A DNA stretch of 44,607 nucleotides from Thermoplasmata archaeon (GCA_021827945.1 JAKATW010000129.1:1-44607), one strand, 5' to 3'; counted from the stretch's first letter, positions 32,545-41,863 are shown. Numbers and translations are program-made. The notes: generated by a model not told the origin, from the letters alone.

Positions 32545-33898
32545 ATCCTGCGGGATTGTCGCTCTAGCAGAGAGCGTGCCTGTTGGTTATAGACTGATCC
32601 AATCGCTGAGGATTATTCAGCACCGGGGACAGGAATCTGCGGGTATATCGATCAGCACCGGCAAGTCGCTTAAGAACTACAGGGGGATGGGACTTGTAAA
32701 TGAAGTGTTTTCCGGAGTGAAGATAGAGAAAGATATCGGTATGGGAATAGGTCACATCAGGTACAGCACAGCCGGTTCTTCGACAATCGAGAACGCACAA
32801 CCCCTCTTTGCAAATATTGGGAAGTACCAGATCGCTATGGGTCACAACGGAGAGATAGTCAACGCAATCCAGCTCAAGAGATCACTGGAGAGCAAGGGCT
32901 ACTCCTTTGCCACGAACTCCGACACCGAAGTCATAATGAAGCTTCTTTCAATAGAACTCTCAAAGACAGATGACCCGATCCTGTCGATGAAGAGTGCATT
33001 CAAGAAACTGGTCGGGGCGTACTCCCTCAACATCATGATAAACCAGAGGGTGTTTGTCGCGAGGGACCCAAATGGAATCAGGCCGCTTGTCGTTGGCACG
33101 ACTGAGTTTGGTTATTGTGCCGCTTCAGAGAGTGTTGTCTTCGACCAGCTGAACGGAAAGGTCATAAGGGATGTCAAACCAGGAGAAATCGTTGAAATAA
33201 AGAAGAATGAGATTGATTCATTCATGTACAATGAGGGTGCCAGGACAGCGCACTGTATGTTCGAATACGTCTACTTTGCAAGACCAGACAGCGTCTTGGA
33301 CACGAGAAGCGTCTTTGAGACAAGGATGGAACTAGGCAGGATCCTTGCGAGGGAGAGCCCCGTCGAGGATGGAGACTGTGTAGTGGCGGTTCCAGATTCT
33401 GCCAGAACACATGCTCAGGGATATGCAGAAGAGTCTGGCATTCCACTAACGGAGGGGCTCATAAAGAACAGGTATGTGGACAGGACGTTCATCATGCCAG
33501 AGCAGACGGGTAGGGAGAATGAGCTCGACATAAAATTGAACCCGATCAAACAGCTGATAGATGGGAAGAAGGTAATCCTGATAGACGACAGCATAATCAG
33601 GGGAAACACAACGAGGAAGATTGTCAGGCTCCTGAAGAAGTACGGAGCAAAGGAGGTACATCTCCGGATTGCATGTCCTCCTGTGAGATATCCTTGCTAT
33701 CTCGGTATCGACATGAAGACAAAGGACCAGTTCATAGCAGCCAACAGGAGCATCAAGGAAATAAATACAAAGCTCGGTGCAGACAGCTTGAGTTACATAT
33801 CGCTTGAGGGGTTGATAGAAGCGACACACCAGGGGAGGGAAAAACTCTGCTTGGGTTGCCTGACCGGGAAGTACCCCGTAAAGGTAGCAAATCACTGA
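32492..33898 (+). CDS. purF: Amidophosphoribosyltransferase (glutamine PRPP amidotransferase)
   Basis: This catalyses the first step of purine synthesis, turning PRPP and glutamine into phosphoribosylamine. An N-terminal nucleophile glutaminase begins at the Cys of 'GESCGIVAL' after a short propeptide. The PRPP loop is 'VILIDDSIIRGNTTRK'. Cysteines at 'AHCMFEY', 'RYPCYLG' and 'KLCLGCLTGKYP' match the 4Fe-4S ligands of the Bacillus-type enzyme. The only in-frame starts before the Cys are GTG 32471 and GTG 32492, both inside rpl37e; 32492 gives a 20-residue propeptide and is preferred. Autoprocessing before the Cys is expected. The gene is convergent with panE. Confidence 0.93.
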   Translation: MDIRIQGSEVITGRSLGESCGIVALAESVPVGYRLIQSLRIIQHRGQESAGISISTGKSLKNYRGMGLVNEVFSGVKIEKDIGMGIGHIRYSTAGSSTIENAQPLFANIGKYQIAMGHNGEIVNAIQLKRSLESKGYSFATNSDTEVIMKLLSIELSKTDDPILSMKSAFKKLVGAYSLNIMINQRVFVARDPNGIRPLVVGTTEFGYCAASESVVFDQLNGKVIRDVKPGEIVEIKKNEIDSFMYNEGARTAHCMFEYVYFARPDSVLDTRSVFETRMELGRILARESPVEDGDCVVAVPDSARTHAQGYAEESGIPLTEGLIKNRYVDRTFIMPEQTGRENELDIKLNPIKQLIDGKKVILIDDSIIRGNTTRKIVRLLKKYGAKEVHLRIACPPVRYPCYLGIDMKTKDQFIAANRSIKEINTKLGADSLSYISLEGLIEATHQGREKLCLGCLTGKYPVKVANH

Positions 33899-33920
33899 AT
33901 TGTAAAAATTTATGCGGTAT

Positions 33921-34781
33921 TCAGTTTGTATTCTTATTGTGGGATTGTAGGAACTTTATGGACTCATAGAGGAAAGTATTCACTTTCATTTCCATCCCGT
34001 TCTTCCTCCCCAGGGAGATTATCTCGCCAGTAATCGAATCATTCTCCGACATCCTTCCCTGCTGGAGGTCCTGTAGCATGCTGCTGGTGTTCTCTGAGGT
34101 TACCCTGCAAGTTTCGAGCACGTTCTTCTCGATCTCCAGATGATACCCCAGTTTCGTGAACAACTCATCGAGTTCTTTGATGGTCTCAGACGCTATGCTC
34201 CATAACTCCCTGCTGTTTGCCACAACTCCATTCTTGACTCCGAACAGTGAAGTGATTGGATTGATGACCGCATTTATTGCTGCTTTCCTGTAGAGTTCTT
34301 CCCTGATGTTATCGACCCATTCTGCATTTATTCCTGCTTCCCTCAGAAAAGAAATGTCAATCCTGACTGAGTCGCTGCCGACCCTGAAGTAACCCTTTCC
34401 TGTCAGCTCTGCAACCCCTTTCGATATTTTCTTGGCACCCCACGTAGTGACCGCATATATCTTCGTAAATCCTCTACTTTCTGTTACCAGGTGGGAAAGT
34501 CCATTCTGGACCAGAATGACGTTGCCTCTCAGATCGTATTCCCTGTAAACTTTCTCGAGATCGTATGACTTGACCGAGACTATGGTTATGTCGGGATCAC
34601 CTGTCGTCTCTGAGACTCCTACGGAGAATCTCTCTTCCGTTCCACCATTTCTGAGCACAAGCCCGTTCTGGTATGAGGGGCTCTCACCCTTCTTGACTAT
34701 GAGCACAATATCGTTCTTACTGCGAAGGAAGTAAGATAGAACTATGCCCATAGAGCCTGCCCCGATTATATCGATCTTCAT
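33921..34781 (-). CDS. panE: 2-dehydropantoate 2-reductase (ketopantoate reductase)
   Basis: This NADPH-dependent enzyme reduces ketopantoate to pantoate for coenzyme A synthesis. Over 286 residues it has the dinucleotide motif 'GAGSMG' (residues 7-12), 'VSVKSYDLE' after the Rossmann half, 'RKAAINAVINPITSLF' carrying the catalytic lysine, and 'NTSSMLQDLQQGR', the classic PanE substrate motif. The start overlaps iorB by 4 nt, so it is the last gene of the por-ior operon. That placement links it to 2-oxoacid metabolism; ketopantoate is made from 2-oxoisovalerate. Confidence 0.9.
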   Translation of the reverse strand: MKIDIIGAGSMGIVLSYFLRSKNDIVLIVKKGESPSYQNGLVLRNGGTEERFSVGVSETTGDPDITIVSVKSYDLEKVYREYDLRGNVILVQNGLSHLVTESRGFTKIYAVTTWGAKKISKGVAELTGKGYFRVGSDSVRIDISFLREAGINAEWVDNIREELYRKAAINAVINPITSLFGVKNGVVANSRELWSIASETIKELDELFTKLGYHLEIEKNVLETCRVTSENTSSMLQDLQQGRMSENDSITGEIISLGRKNGMEMKVNTFLYESIKFLQSHNKNTN

Positions 34782-35371
34782 AGACTGCTAGCAGCCTCGA
34801 CCGGAAGAAGTCGTTTGCCGTGCTCGAATGCCAGGAGGTTGACTTTCCATACCTTCTCCGGGAGTGATTCCTTTATCGCGGTTATAAGGCTCTCTTCCCT
34901 TAGCCCCAGGAGACCGGTCGAATACACTGCCCCGACCATCACAGTATTTGCAACTCTTTTGTAACCTAGTTCGAGCGCGACCTGGTCTGCCTCCACATTC
35001 ATCATCGTGTATTTGTTGAGTTCGTTCTGGATAAGCTCGTCAGGATAATTCTGATTTTTCATTGTCATGGAGACTGGATGTATCTTTCGCCTACTGAGGA
35101 GAATAATCCCTCCCTCCTTCAGTTTAGCAACGTTTCTCACTGCCTCCAGTTCTTCGAAGGCAACGATTGCGTCCGCAGTTCCTCCAGGAATTATGGCACT
35201 CTTGTAGTCTCCTATCCTGACCTCCACTGATATCTTTCCCCCCCTCTGTGCCATTCCGTGAAGTTCAGTCATAAGGACATTCTTTCCCTCCAGGACCGCC
35301 GCCCTTCCGATAATCATGGCTACGGTGATCACTCCCTGTCCTCCAACTCCAGCGAATACAATTGATACCAT
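34778..35371 (-). CDS. iorB: Indolepyruvate:ferredoxin oxidoreductase beta subunit
   Basis: A 197-residue gamma-type subunit of the 2-oxoacid:ferredoxin oxidoreductase family. The CoA/nucleotide motif 'GVGGQGVIT' is at residues 8-16, 'MTELHGMAQRGG' near residue 38 is typical of IorB, and 'VANTVMVGAVYSTGLLG' follows. It pairs with IorA to oxidise aryl pyruvates to aryl-acetyl-CoA with ferredoxin. Its first base is shared with the iorA stop region, and its end overlaps panE by 4 nt, so expression is tightly coupled. Confidence 0.9.
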   Translation of the reverse strand: MVSIVFAGVGGQGVITVAMIIGRAAVLEGKNVLMTELHGMAQRGGKISVEVRIGDYKSAIIPGGTADAIVAFEELEAVRNVAKLKEGGIILLSRRKIHPVSMTMKNQNYPDELIQNELNKYTMMNVEADQVALELGYKRVANTVMVGAVYSTGLLGLREESLITAIKESLPEKVWKVNLLAFEHGKRLLPVEAASSL

Positions 35372-37200
35372 TATGTCTTCACCTCTTCGATCGCATTAAA
35401 CGGACAAACGAGAGGTTCGGAGCATACGGAACAACCGTCGCACAGTTCTGGGTCTATCTTCACCTTGCCGTCTTCGACGTAGAAGGCTGCGCAGGCGAAA
35501 TTCCTGATGCAGTTGTAGCACTGGTTGCATTTGTCCTGATCTATCTGGAAAATTGTAAGTTCTGACAGAGGTTTCTTCTTATCCACCTCCAGAGCGCACT
35601 CCCTCTTGCTTATGATCACTGCAAGCTCATCTGTGGAGAGTGCTTTCTTGAATGTTTCCAGGGAATTCTTGAGGTCGTAGGGGTCCATAGAGAAAATATT
35701 CCTTATGCCTATACCCCTCACCACGCTTTCAATGTCAACTCTCTTGAATGGAGGACTGGACTCAGGTGTTGGTTGACCACCGGTCATTGCGGTAACCGAG
35801 TTGTCCATTATGACGAGAAGGAAGTTGTGATTATTGTGATACGCATTTACCAGTGCAGGTATGCCTGCGTGGAAGAAAGTGCTGTCGCCAATGAAGCTCA
35901 CGATCTTTTCCTTCGAGTTCATTGCGAATCCGCTGGACGATCCGACGGAAGAGCCCATCGAGAAACAGAAATCACCCAACCCGTACGGTTCATAATACCC
36001 CAGAGTGTAACACCCAATGTCTGTCGGAGCAATTGGATGCTTTATTCCCTTCTGCTTCATAGCGAGGGTTGCGACATAGTACGTCGCACGGTGGGGACAA
36101 CCAGGGCATAGCACAGGCTCCCTCACCGGGATATTGGGTACTGGGTTTTTGGTTTGAATCTGAATTCCATATATCTTGGAGAGGAATCCGACCACTCTGT
36201 CCACATCCATCTCGTAGGAAGTTGGAACAGCACCATTCAACTTTCCATGGAATTTTCTGTTGATCGACCTCAAGGCGCAGGTTGAAAGGATCTGCTCCTC
36301 CAGGAACGGTCCCCCTTCCTCAATGAACACTACTGTGTCTGCTCTCTCTATCTCTTGTATCACTCCCTCCATATCGAGCGGGAAGCTGAGCCCAATCTTC
36401 AAGATTCTTGCCCTGACATTGAGCATCTGCAGTGCCTCGTCAATGTAGTTGTAAGCTGCTCCTGAAGTTATGATAAGGGTGGAAGAGCTACCGTATGCAA
36501 TGTTGAACCTGTCCCTGAATTTAGAGGAATTCACTTTGTCGAGCCTATTTACGATCGAGGTCTGTGCCTTGTACGCATTCTCCGGTAGAAGAACATAGGA
36601 TGTGTCCTTCCTGTAGTCCCACTCCCTCTTTTCCCTCAGGTTCCCCAGCTTCACCGGCGCTCTGATGTGAGAGATTCTCGTCACACTCCTGATCAGTACG
36701 GGGTGACCCACCTCCTCTGAAAGGTCGAACGCACTCACTACGAAGTCCTTCAGTTCTTGCGGGCTTGAAGGTTCTATGACTATGATCTTTGCGAACTTTC
36801 CAAGGAATCTGTTGTCCTGTTCATTCTGGGAGGAATGCATCGAAGGGTCATCTGCAGAAAATACGACCATTCCGCCCTTCGCTCCGGCACCGGAAAGAGA
36901 CATGAAAGAGTCCATAGCAACGTTGAGTCCAACGTGCTTCATGAACACAAATGATCTGAGTCCACCCAGGGATGCGACTGCAGCAATTTCCAGTGCCACC
37001 TTCTCGTTAGTCGCGAACTCGAATTTTATTCCCATCCTGTCCGAGAGCCTGTAAAGTATGTCTCCTATTTCCGAACTGGGAGTTCCTGGGTAGGTAGTCG
37101 CTACAGAGACTCCTGCCTCATATACCCCTCTTGCTACTGCCTCATTTCCAAGTAGGAATTCTGTCTGCCCTTCAGGTCCTAGAAGGGGATCGAGCTGCAT
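35371..37200 (-). CDS. iorA: Indolepyruvate:ferredoxin oxidoreductase alpha subunit
   Basis: The large TPP- and Fe-S-containing subunit, 609 aa. The N-terminal part holds 'EAGVSVATTYPGTPSSE' and the pyrimidine-binding 'EFATNEKVALEIA'. The TPP domain starts near 'PVLCPGCPHRATY' with 'SFIGDSTFFHAG' and 'MDNSVTAMTGGQPTPES'. The C-terminus carries two ferredoxin-like clusters, 'CNQCYNC...C' and 'CDGCSVC...CP'. It decarboxylates aromatic 2-oxoacids from amino-acid breakdown, or works in reverse. It begins directly after the porB stop and overlaps iorB by one base. Confidence 0.93.
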   Translation of the reverse strand: MQLDPLLGPEGQTEFLLGNEAVARGVYEAGVSVATTYPGTPSSEIGDILYRLSDRMGIKFEFATNEKVALEIAAVASLGGLRSFVFMKHVGLNVAMDSFMSLSGAGAKGGMVVFSADDPSMHSSQNEQDNRFLGKFAKIIVIEPSSPQELKDFVVSAFDLSEEVGHPVLIRSVTRISHIRAPVKLGNLREKREWDYRKDTSYVLLPENAYKAQTSIVNRLDKVNSSKFRDRFNIAYGSSSTLIITSGAAYNYIDEALQMLNVRARILKIGLSFPLDMEGVIQEIERADTVVFIEEGGPFLEEQILSTCALRSINRKFHGKLNGAVPTSYEMDVDRVVGFLSKIYGIQIQTKNPVPNIPVREPVLCPGCPHRATYYVATLAMKQKGIKHPIAPTDIGCYTLGYYEPYGLGDFCFSMGSSVGSSSGFAMNSKEKIVSFIGDSTFFHAGIPALVNAYHNNHNFLLVIMDNSVTAMTGGQPTPESSPPFKRVDIESVVRGIGIRNIFSMDPYDLKNSLETFKKALSTDELAVIISKRECALEVDKKKPLSELTIFQIDQDKCNQCYNCIRNFACAAFYVEDGKVKIDPELCDGCSVCSEPLVCPFNAIEEVKT

Positions 37201-38082
37201 TCAATTCTGCTCCTTTCGCAGGAGAGATTCCCATCTCTCTGCCACTGCAGCCTCTACCTCTTTTATCTCGTCTTCCTTCAGGTGTCCAAACCTCCCCTGA
37301 AGTGACAGATACTCGGTGATGTTGGGCTTTTTGGCAGGCTTGAATAAGGTGAGTTTTCCGTTCTTGAACTCGTAGAGTGGAAAGACCCTTGTCTCTACTG
37401 CAAGCCTCGAGACCTTGATAGTATCAGCGGAATTATAGTACCACCCGGGGGGGCATGGTGAGAGAATCTGAATGAACTTTGGTCCCTTGATCGACTTTGC
37501 AGTCGATATCTTCCTTTCCAAGTCCTCCGGATATGCAACGGTCGCAGTCGCAACATAAGGGACATTCTGGGCCATCATCAGGTCTGCCACGTATTTTTTC
37601 TTCTCCCTCTTGTAGTCCCGTTTCAGACCAACGGGAGTGGTGGTGGTCCATGCTCCATAAGGAGTACTCCCACTCCTCTGGATCCCGGTGTTCATGTATG
37701 CCTCGTTATCGTACATTATGTAGAGCACGTTGTGGCCACGTTCCATAGCCGCGCTAAGGCCCTGGAGTCCTATATCTGCAGTTCCGCCATCTCCAGCGAA
37801 AGCGACGACATTGTAATCCTCTTTCCCCTGTGAATCGAGACCCTCTCTCAGTCCTGAAATTGATGCACCTGCTGAGGCAAAGGTCGTATAGAGCAGGGGT
37901 ACGTCAAGGGCAGTGTAGGGAAATTCTCCAGGAATCACAGACCAGCAGCATGCGGGTACGGTCACTGCAGTCTTAGGTCCCATCCCCTTCAGGACATATC
38001 TCATTGAGAGGGTTGCACCACATCCAGCACATGCCGTGTGCCCTTTCTGCATGTACTCTTCCCTTGGAATCGTAATCGGCAT
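37201..38082 (-). CDS. porB: 2-oxoacid (pyruvate-type):ferredoxin oxidoreductase beta subunit
   Basis: The TPP-binding subunit, 293 aa. Cluster ligands appear as 'CAGCGATLS' (C18, C21), a Cys in 'PACCWS' (45/46) and 'SPCPPGW' later. The TPP motif is 'FAGDGGTADIGLQ' and continues to 'YDNEAYMNTGIQ', where N-T-G-x-Q is diagnostic for the family. It pairs with porA, porD and porG to convert pyruvate, or 2-oxoisovalerate in VOR-type enzymes, to acyl-CoA and reduced ferredoxin. The gene is contiguous with porA upstream and iorA downstream, without spacers. Confidence 0.92.
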   Translation of the reverse strand: MPITIPREEYMQKGHTACAGCGATLSMRYVLKGMGPKTAVTVPACCWSVIPGEFPYTALDVPLLYTTFASAGASISGLREGLDSQGKEDYNVVAFAGDGGTADIGLQGLSAAMERGHNVLYIMYDNEAYMNTGIQRSGSTPYGAWTTTTPVGLKRDYKREKKKYVADLMMAQNVPYVATATVAYPEDLERKISTAKSIKGPKFIQILSPCPPGWYYNSADTIKVSRLAVETRVFPLYEFKNGKLTLFKPAKKPNITEYLSLQGRFGHLKEDEIKEVEAAVAERWESLLRKEQN

Positions 38083-39258
38083 CTATCTCACCGCCACGTT
38101 TATCCATTCCATGTCGTTGTCGCCCTCGATGAGGTTCTCAAACATCTTCTCATAATCCTTCACCCTGATATCCCTTCCGCCAAGTCCTACGACGTAGTTC
38201 CTTATTGGGACGTCAGCCCTTCTGTACAGAGCAGAGACCACATCTTCAAAAGTCGGGCCCCTCTGACCGTATGATACATTTCTCTCAACTACGCCCAGTC
38301 CTTTTAGGCCCCTGACTGCCTTCAGTATCTCCTCACCAGGGAAAGGTCTGTAGAAATACAGCCTTATAAGTCCGACCTTCTGTCCTCTCTCCCTGAGTTT
38401 TCTTACCGTATATTTTGCAGTAGAGGAAATTGCACCTGCGGTGATCAGAGCGTAGTCAGCATCTTCCATCATGAAGTTCTCTGTGAGGCCCGGAAGCTCT
38501 GCATCGAATACTTCGTTGAAGTTCGATATCTCGCTCTTGATCAACCCAGATGCGTTGTACATGCTATCCCTCATGTCCTTCCTCATCTCCATGAAGGGAC
38601 CATCTGGAGCCACCAGTGATCCGTATCCAGCTGGGTTCTTGAAATCAAGCTTGAAATCGAGGTCTAGGTCTCCCAGGTAATCGTATGAGGTCTTCAGATT
38701 TCTGACATCTACTGGTTCTGAGGTGTGCGAGAGGGTAAAAGCATCCAGCATGTTCATGACCGGCAGAAGGACTTTCTTGTTTTCAGCTATCTTGTATCCA
38801 AGAATGATGCTATCCATAGCTTCCTGGTTAGACTCACAGTATATCTGCAGCCATCCAGTATCCCTCTGGTTGAACGTTTCAGTCTGCTCCCCCCATATGC
38901 TCCACGGAGGTCCAATGGCCCTGTTCACAACGGACATCACAATTGGAACCCTCATTCCTGAAGCCCAGTGCAGATTCTCGTGCATGTAGAGTATCCCATG
39001 AGAGGAAGATGCTGTGTATGATCTCACCCCTGTTATTTCACTCGCGGTCACAGACGCCATCGCACTGTGTTCGCTCTCCACCTCAATGTACTTGGCGTCA
39101 AGTTCTCCGTTCGCAACCATTTCAGCCAGTTTTTCAACTATGGTAGTCTGCGGAGTAATAGGGTACGCTGAGATTACCTTCACGTTTGATAGCTTGACAC
39201 CTGTTGCCACGGCCTCGTTTCCAGTCATTATCCTTCTCGAAGATTGTATCGATTCCAC
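38083..39258 (-). CDS. porA: 2-oxoacid (pyruvate-type):ferredoxin oxidoreductase alpha subunit
   Basis: The 391-residue alpha subunit. 'TGNEAVATGVKLSNVKVISAYPITPQT' (in part) begins the domain with 'YPITPQT', the family signature; 'EVESEHSAMASV' contains the catalytic glutamate region; 'QRDTGWLQIYCES' follows. The C-terminal domain ends in a transketolase-C-like fold ('VGLIRLYFYRPFPGEEI'). Alpha subunits of POR and VOR are too alike to name the substrate from sequence alone. It is directly contiguous with porD and porB. Confidence 0.9.
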   Translation of the reverse strand: MESIQSSRRIMTGNEAVATGVKLSNVKVISAYPITPQTTIVEKLAEMVANGELDAKYIEVESEHSAMASVTASEITGVRSYTASSSHGILYMHENLHWASGMRVPIVMSVVNRAIGPPWSIWGEQTETFNQRDTGWLQIYCESNQEAMDSIILGYKIAENKKVLLPVMNMLDAFTLSHTSEPVDVRNLKTSYDYLGDLDLDFKLDFKNPAGYGSLVAPDGPFMEMRKDMRDSMYNASGLIKSEISNFNEVFDAELPGLTENFMMEDADYALITAGAISSTAKYTVRKLRERGQKVGLIRLYFYRPFPGEEILKAVRGLKGLGVVERNVSYGQRGPTFEDVVSALYRRADVPIRNYVVGLGGRDIRVKDYEKMFENLIEGDNDMEWINVAVR

Positions 39259-39549
39259 CTAAATCTCCTCCCTGACCATCTCTATTGCACCAAATGGACA
39301 CTCGGTTCCACAGATTCCGCATCCCTTGCAGTGGTCGTAATCTATGGATGGTGCTTCTAGTACTCTAAACCTCTCGCTGGGCGCATTCAGATTTGGATCG
39401 ACGACCAGGTCGATAGCAACGTCAGGGCAGAACTTCCAGCAGATTGCACATCTCGTGCACTTTGAATAATCTATCACTGGCTTGGATGTTCTCCACGACG
39501 ACATTACCTTGGTCGATGATGAAAGATAGGTTATAGGAAGAATGGCCAT
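39259..39549 (-). CDS. porD: 2-oxoacid:ferredoxin oxidoreductase delta (ferredoxin-type) subunit
   Basis: A 96-residue two-cluster ferredoxin subunit. Clusters: 'CTRCAICWKFCP' and 'CKGCGICGTECP', each with C-x2-C-x2-C-x3-C-P spacing for 4Fe-4S centres. It passes electrons from the TPP site towards soluble ferredoxin. It sits between porG (2-nt gap) and porA (no gap) in the usual G-D-A-B order. Confidence 0.93.
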   Translation of the reverse strand: MAILPITYLSSSTKVMSSWRTSKPVIDYSKCTRCAICWKFCPDVAIDLVVDPNLNAPSERFRVLEAPSIDYDHCKGCGICGTECPFGAIEMVREEI

Positions 39550-39551
39550 AT

Positions 39552-40097
39552 CTAGTTCATCTCCGTCTCTTCATACGCTTCCTGTATTGCGTTTACATTT
39601 TCTTTCTTCCTTGAAGGGACCATATCGGAGGTTGCATTCTTAATTGACTGGAGTGATACGAGATTGCTTACCTTTGCGAACGCTCCCAGGATGGCCGTGT
39701 TGACTATCGGGTGAGAAGGGTCACCAAGTCCGTTCCGGAGTGCGATACTCGTGGCATCTACATATCCAACTCTATATTTGCCAGCTTCTCTCACGTTCCC
39801 GCTCTTGCCGTTAACGACTATCACCCCGTCACTCTTCAGTCCATCAGTGACGTTCACAATACTCATAAGTGACTTGTCTAGAACGATCACGGCATCTGGC
39901 TCGTAGATCTGGCTCCTGAGTTCGATTTTCTTATCATCGACTCTTGTGAATGCTGTCACTGGCGCTCCTCTTCTCTCCGTGCCAAAGAAAGGAAAGGAGG
40001 TCACCCACTTGCTCTCGAGAAAAGCAGCAGTAGCAAGTATTTTTGATGCTGTGACCGCACCTTGTCCACCTCTACCGTGGAACCTTATTTCATACAT
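39552..40097 (-). CDS. porG: 2-oxoacid:ferredoxin oxidoreductase gamma subunit
   Basis: A 181-residue subunit that begins 'MYEIRFHGRGGQGAVTASKIL', with the glycine-rich 'GRGGQG' for CoA binding, and 'FPFFGTERRGAPVTAFTR' near residue 38, typical of PorG/VorC. It is the first gene of a seven-gene operon (porG-D-A-B-iorA-B-panE) with a TATA-like element about 29 nt upstream. Confidence 0.93.
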   Translation of the reverse strand: MYEIRFHGRGGQGAVTASKILATAAFLESKWVTSFPFFGTERRGAPVTAFTRVDDKKIELRSQIYEPDAVIVLDKSLMSIVNVTDGLKSDGVIVVNGKSGNVREAGKYRVGYVDATSIALRNGLGDPSHPIVNTAILGAFAKVSNLVSLQSIKNATSDMVPSRKKENVNAIQEAYEETEMN

Positions 40098-40125
40098 GTG
40101 TCACACTGTTTCCAGTATTTCGGGA

Positions 40126-40137
40126 TTCTATAAAAGG
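40126..40137 (-). promoter_or_regulatory. TATA-like promoter of the por-ior-panE operon
   Basis: Minus strand 'ccttttatagaa', about 29-40 nt before the porG ATG. Confidence 0.45.
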
Positions 40138-40289
40138 ATACTGAATTTTAAGGAGTTAAAGTTCTTAAAGACCTCGTACAATTCAGAGTCCTGACAGGTT
40201 CTTCCATTTTTCAAGATATTGAAATTCCGTGCTCTCATTGGAATCACCAAGCAATAATCATATTATCTGCCAGATTATACCAAAATCAG

Positions 40290-41186
40290 ATGGATATCCG
40301 AATACTCATTGATGAGATGGTCAAGAGCATGGGATACAGAACTTACCCCGGGTATCCTGAGGAGTATATATGGGTCGATCACGGTGATGGTTCTGGGGAA
40401 GTGATCATGCTCCTCGAAAGCTCTGACCTGGACAAGGTAAGGGAGTTTCATTCCTCAACTGTTTCATTCCCGGGCGAGAGATTTCTGTTCGTTCTGAATG
40501 ATGACCCGAACAAGGACATACTGTCCTACTGCAAGGGGCACAAGATCACTTCTGTCACTAGAGATGAGACTGCAAGACTTCTGGGAAAGGCCCTCATCGA
40601 CATGCAACTATCAAAGAAGAAGCAAAAGAGACCGGTAGTCCGGGAACCAAGGGAGAACAAGGACTTCATCCTGGTGTACCTGGAAGAGGGGAACAACCCC
40701 AGATACATAAGACCGGTAGTCAGCGGAGAGATGGTGACAAACTCCATAGGCCTCCGGTCTGACCTAATTTTCGTTCCGCACCACTTCTTTTCCTACACGA
40801 TGAAGGTGATGGAGGGGGACAATCTTTCCGTCAAGGAGGGCAATGCAATGGTGAATGCGGTGAACGGGAGAGTCTCGAAATCAATAAATGGCTATGAGCT
40901 ACTGGACACCTGGCCGACTACTCACAGGGAGCTGGAACTGAAGTGGGAACCACTTTCATCAATGGAGAGAGCGAAGAGGTGGATAAGCGACAGCCTGGAA
41001 ACCGAGGTCGTTGAGAAGAGCGAGACGGACGCATTCATAATATACTCCAGGAACAGGGTAAGGCCCCTAGAGGAGACGATAAAGGTAACTTTTATCAATA
41101 CCTGTTATTATCCAATCTACTCTTCTTCCGCTCTGGTCATGGACGGATTCACAGGAGAGATCAAATCGATAACTGACTATGTGTGA
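40290..41186 (+). CDS. Hypothetical protein, possible N-terminal nuclease-like domain
   Basis: I cannot name this 298-residue protein. Residues 1-105 alternate strands and helices ('GEVIMLLES', 'FLFVLNDD', 'KGHKITSVTRDE'), recalling the restriction-endonuclease-like modules of some archaeal proteins, but no clear active site is visible. A basic linker 'SKKKQKRPVVREPR' separates a C-terminal domain that ends in 'VTFINTCYYPIYSSSALVMDG' (in part) and 'TGEIKSITDYV'. No membrane segment. It diverges from the por operon; an A/T-rich stretch about 25-35 nt before the ATG may be its promoter. Confidence 0.6.
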   Translation: MDIRILIDEMVKSMGYRTYPGYPEEYIWVDHGDGSGEVIMLLESSDLDKVREFHSSTVSFPGERFLFVLNDDPNKDILSYCKGHKITSVTRDETARLLGKALIDMQLSKKKQKRPVVREPRENKDFILVYLEEGNNPRYIRPVVSGEMVTNSIGLRSDLIFVPHHFFSYTMKVMEGDNLSVKEGNAMVNAVNGRVSKSINGYELLDTWPTTHRELELKWEPLSSMERAKRWISDSLETEVVEKSETDAFIIYSRNRVRPLEETIKVTFINTCYYPIYSSSALVMDGFTGEIKSITDYV

Positions 41187-41314
41187 TATGATTGCAAAGA
41201 AATAGACACCACTCAAGGTCCGACAATATGTGAAGAATGACGTGAATCTCGTGACCATCAGTGAGATGTGACGGAAAGGATAATAATCAGTAATTTATAT
41301 TGACTGGGATATTA

Positions 41315-41854
41315 ATGCACGAGGCTACTGGCTCTGACTTGAAATTTATAATAGATTACGTGAAGCAGAGGAGAGGGATGAGCGGAGTGAGAGTGCTGCT
41401 AAATGAGCTGAATAAACCGTCGATTCTCTTTACCGGACTTGCGGACATTGGAAGGAGTCAAATATACTCAGAAGAGATCTATAAGAAAGTCATAGAATCT
41501 GCAGCTACTACGTTGGGAGGAGATGTAAGGACGAGGCTCAACCAGCTCGGATATGCACTTGGAGACAGAGCAAAAATGACAAAGTTCATTGCAAAGTTCT
41601 CGACATCCAAACAGCTTGTCCGCCTCCTGGAGGATGGGATCATAACGGATGTCCCATTTGTGAAATCTTCCGTCAATGAGGTTTCAAAGCACATATCAAT
41701 CCTGAGAATCACCGCCAGGAAGAGCGGAGAGGATTTCCTTGACGTCTCTGACGGTTATATAACGGCAGTGCTGGATCAGTCTGGAAAGGCGCTGACCATT
41801 TCAGAAAAGAAATTTGGCAACGGTGAACTCTCTTACAAGTTCGTCCTCGGTTAG
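41315..41854 (+). CDS. Hypothetical protein, 179 aa
   Basis: I do not recognise this protein. It begins 'MHEATGSDLKFIIDYVKQRRG', contains alternating helices ('YSEEIYKKVIESAATTLG', 'KMTKFIAKFSTSKQLVRLL') and ends in a beta-rich part ('HISILRITAR', 'LSYKFVLG'), suggesting a compact sensor-like alpha/beta fold. The ORF track starts at TTG 41300, but that base lies in the A/T-rich element 'taatttatat', so the ATG at 41315 is preferred. The enoyl-CoA hydratase gene follows after 9 nt and is probably co-transcribed. Confidence 0.6.
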   Translation: MHEATGSDLKFIIDYVKQRRGMSGVRVLLNELNKPSILFTGLADIGRSQIYSEEIYKKVIESAATTLGGDVRTRLNQLGYALGDRAKMTKFIAKFSTSKQLVRLLEDGIITDVPFVKSSVNEVSKHISILRITARKSGEDFLDVSDGYITAVLDQSGKALTISEKKFGNGELSYKFVLG

Positions 41855-41863
41855 TGTATTGGC

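Noticed and set aside
33446-33895. 149-aa minus-strand ORF inside purF
   Set aside because: It is antisense to a conserved enzyme and has no features of a real protein.
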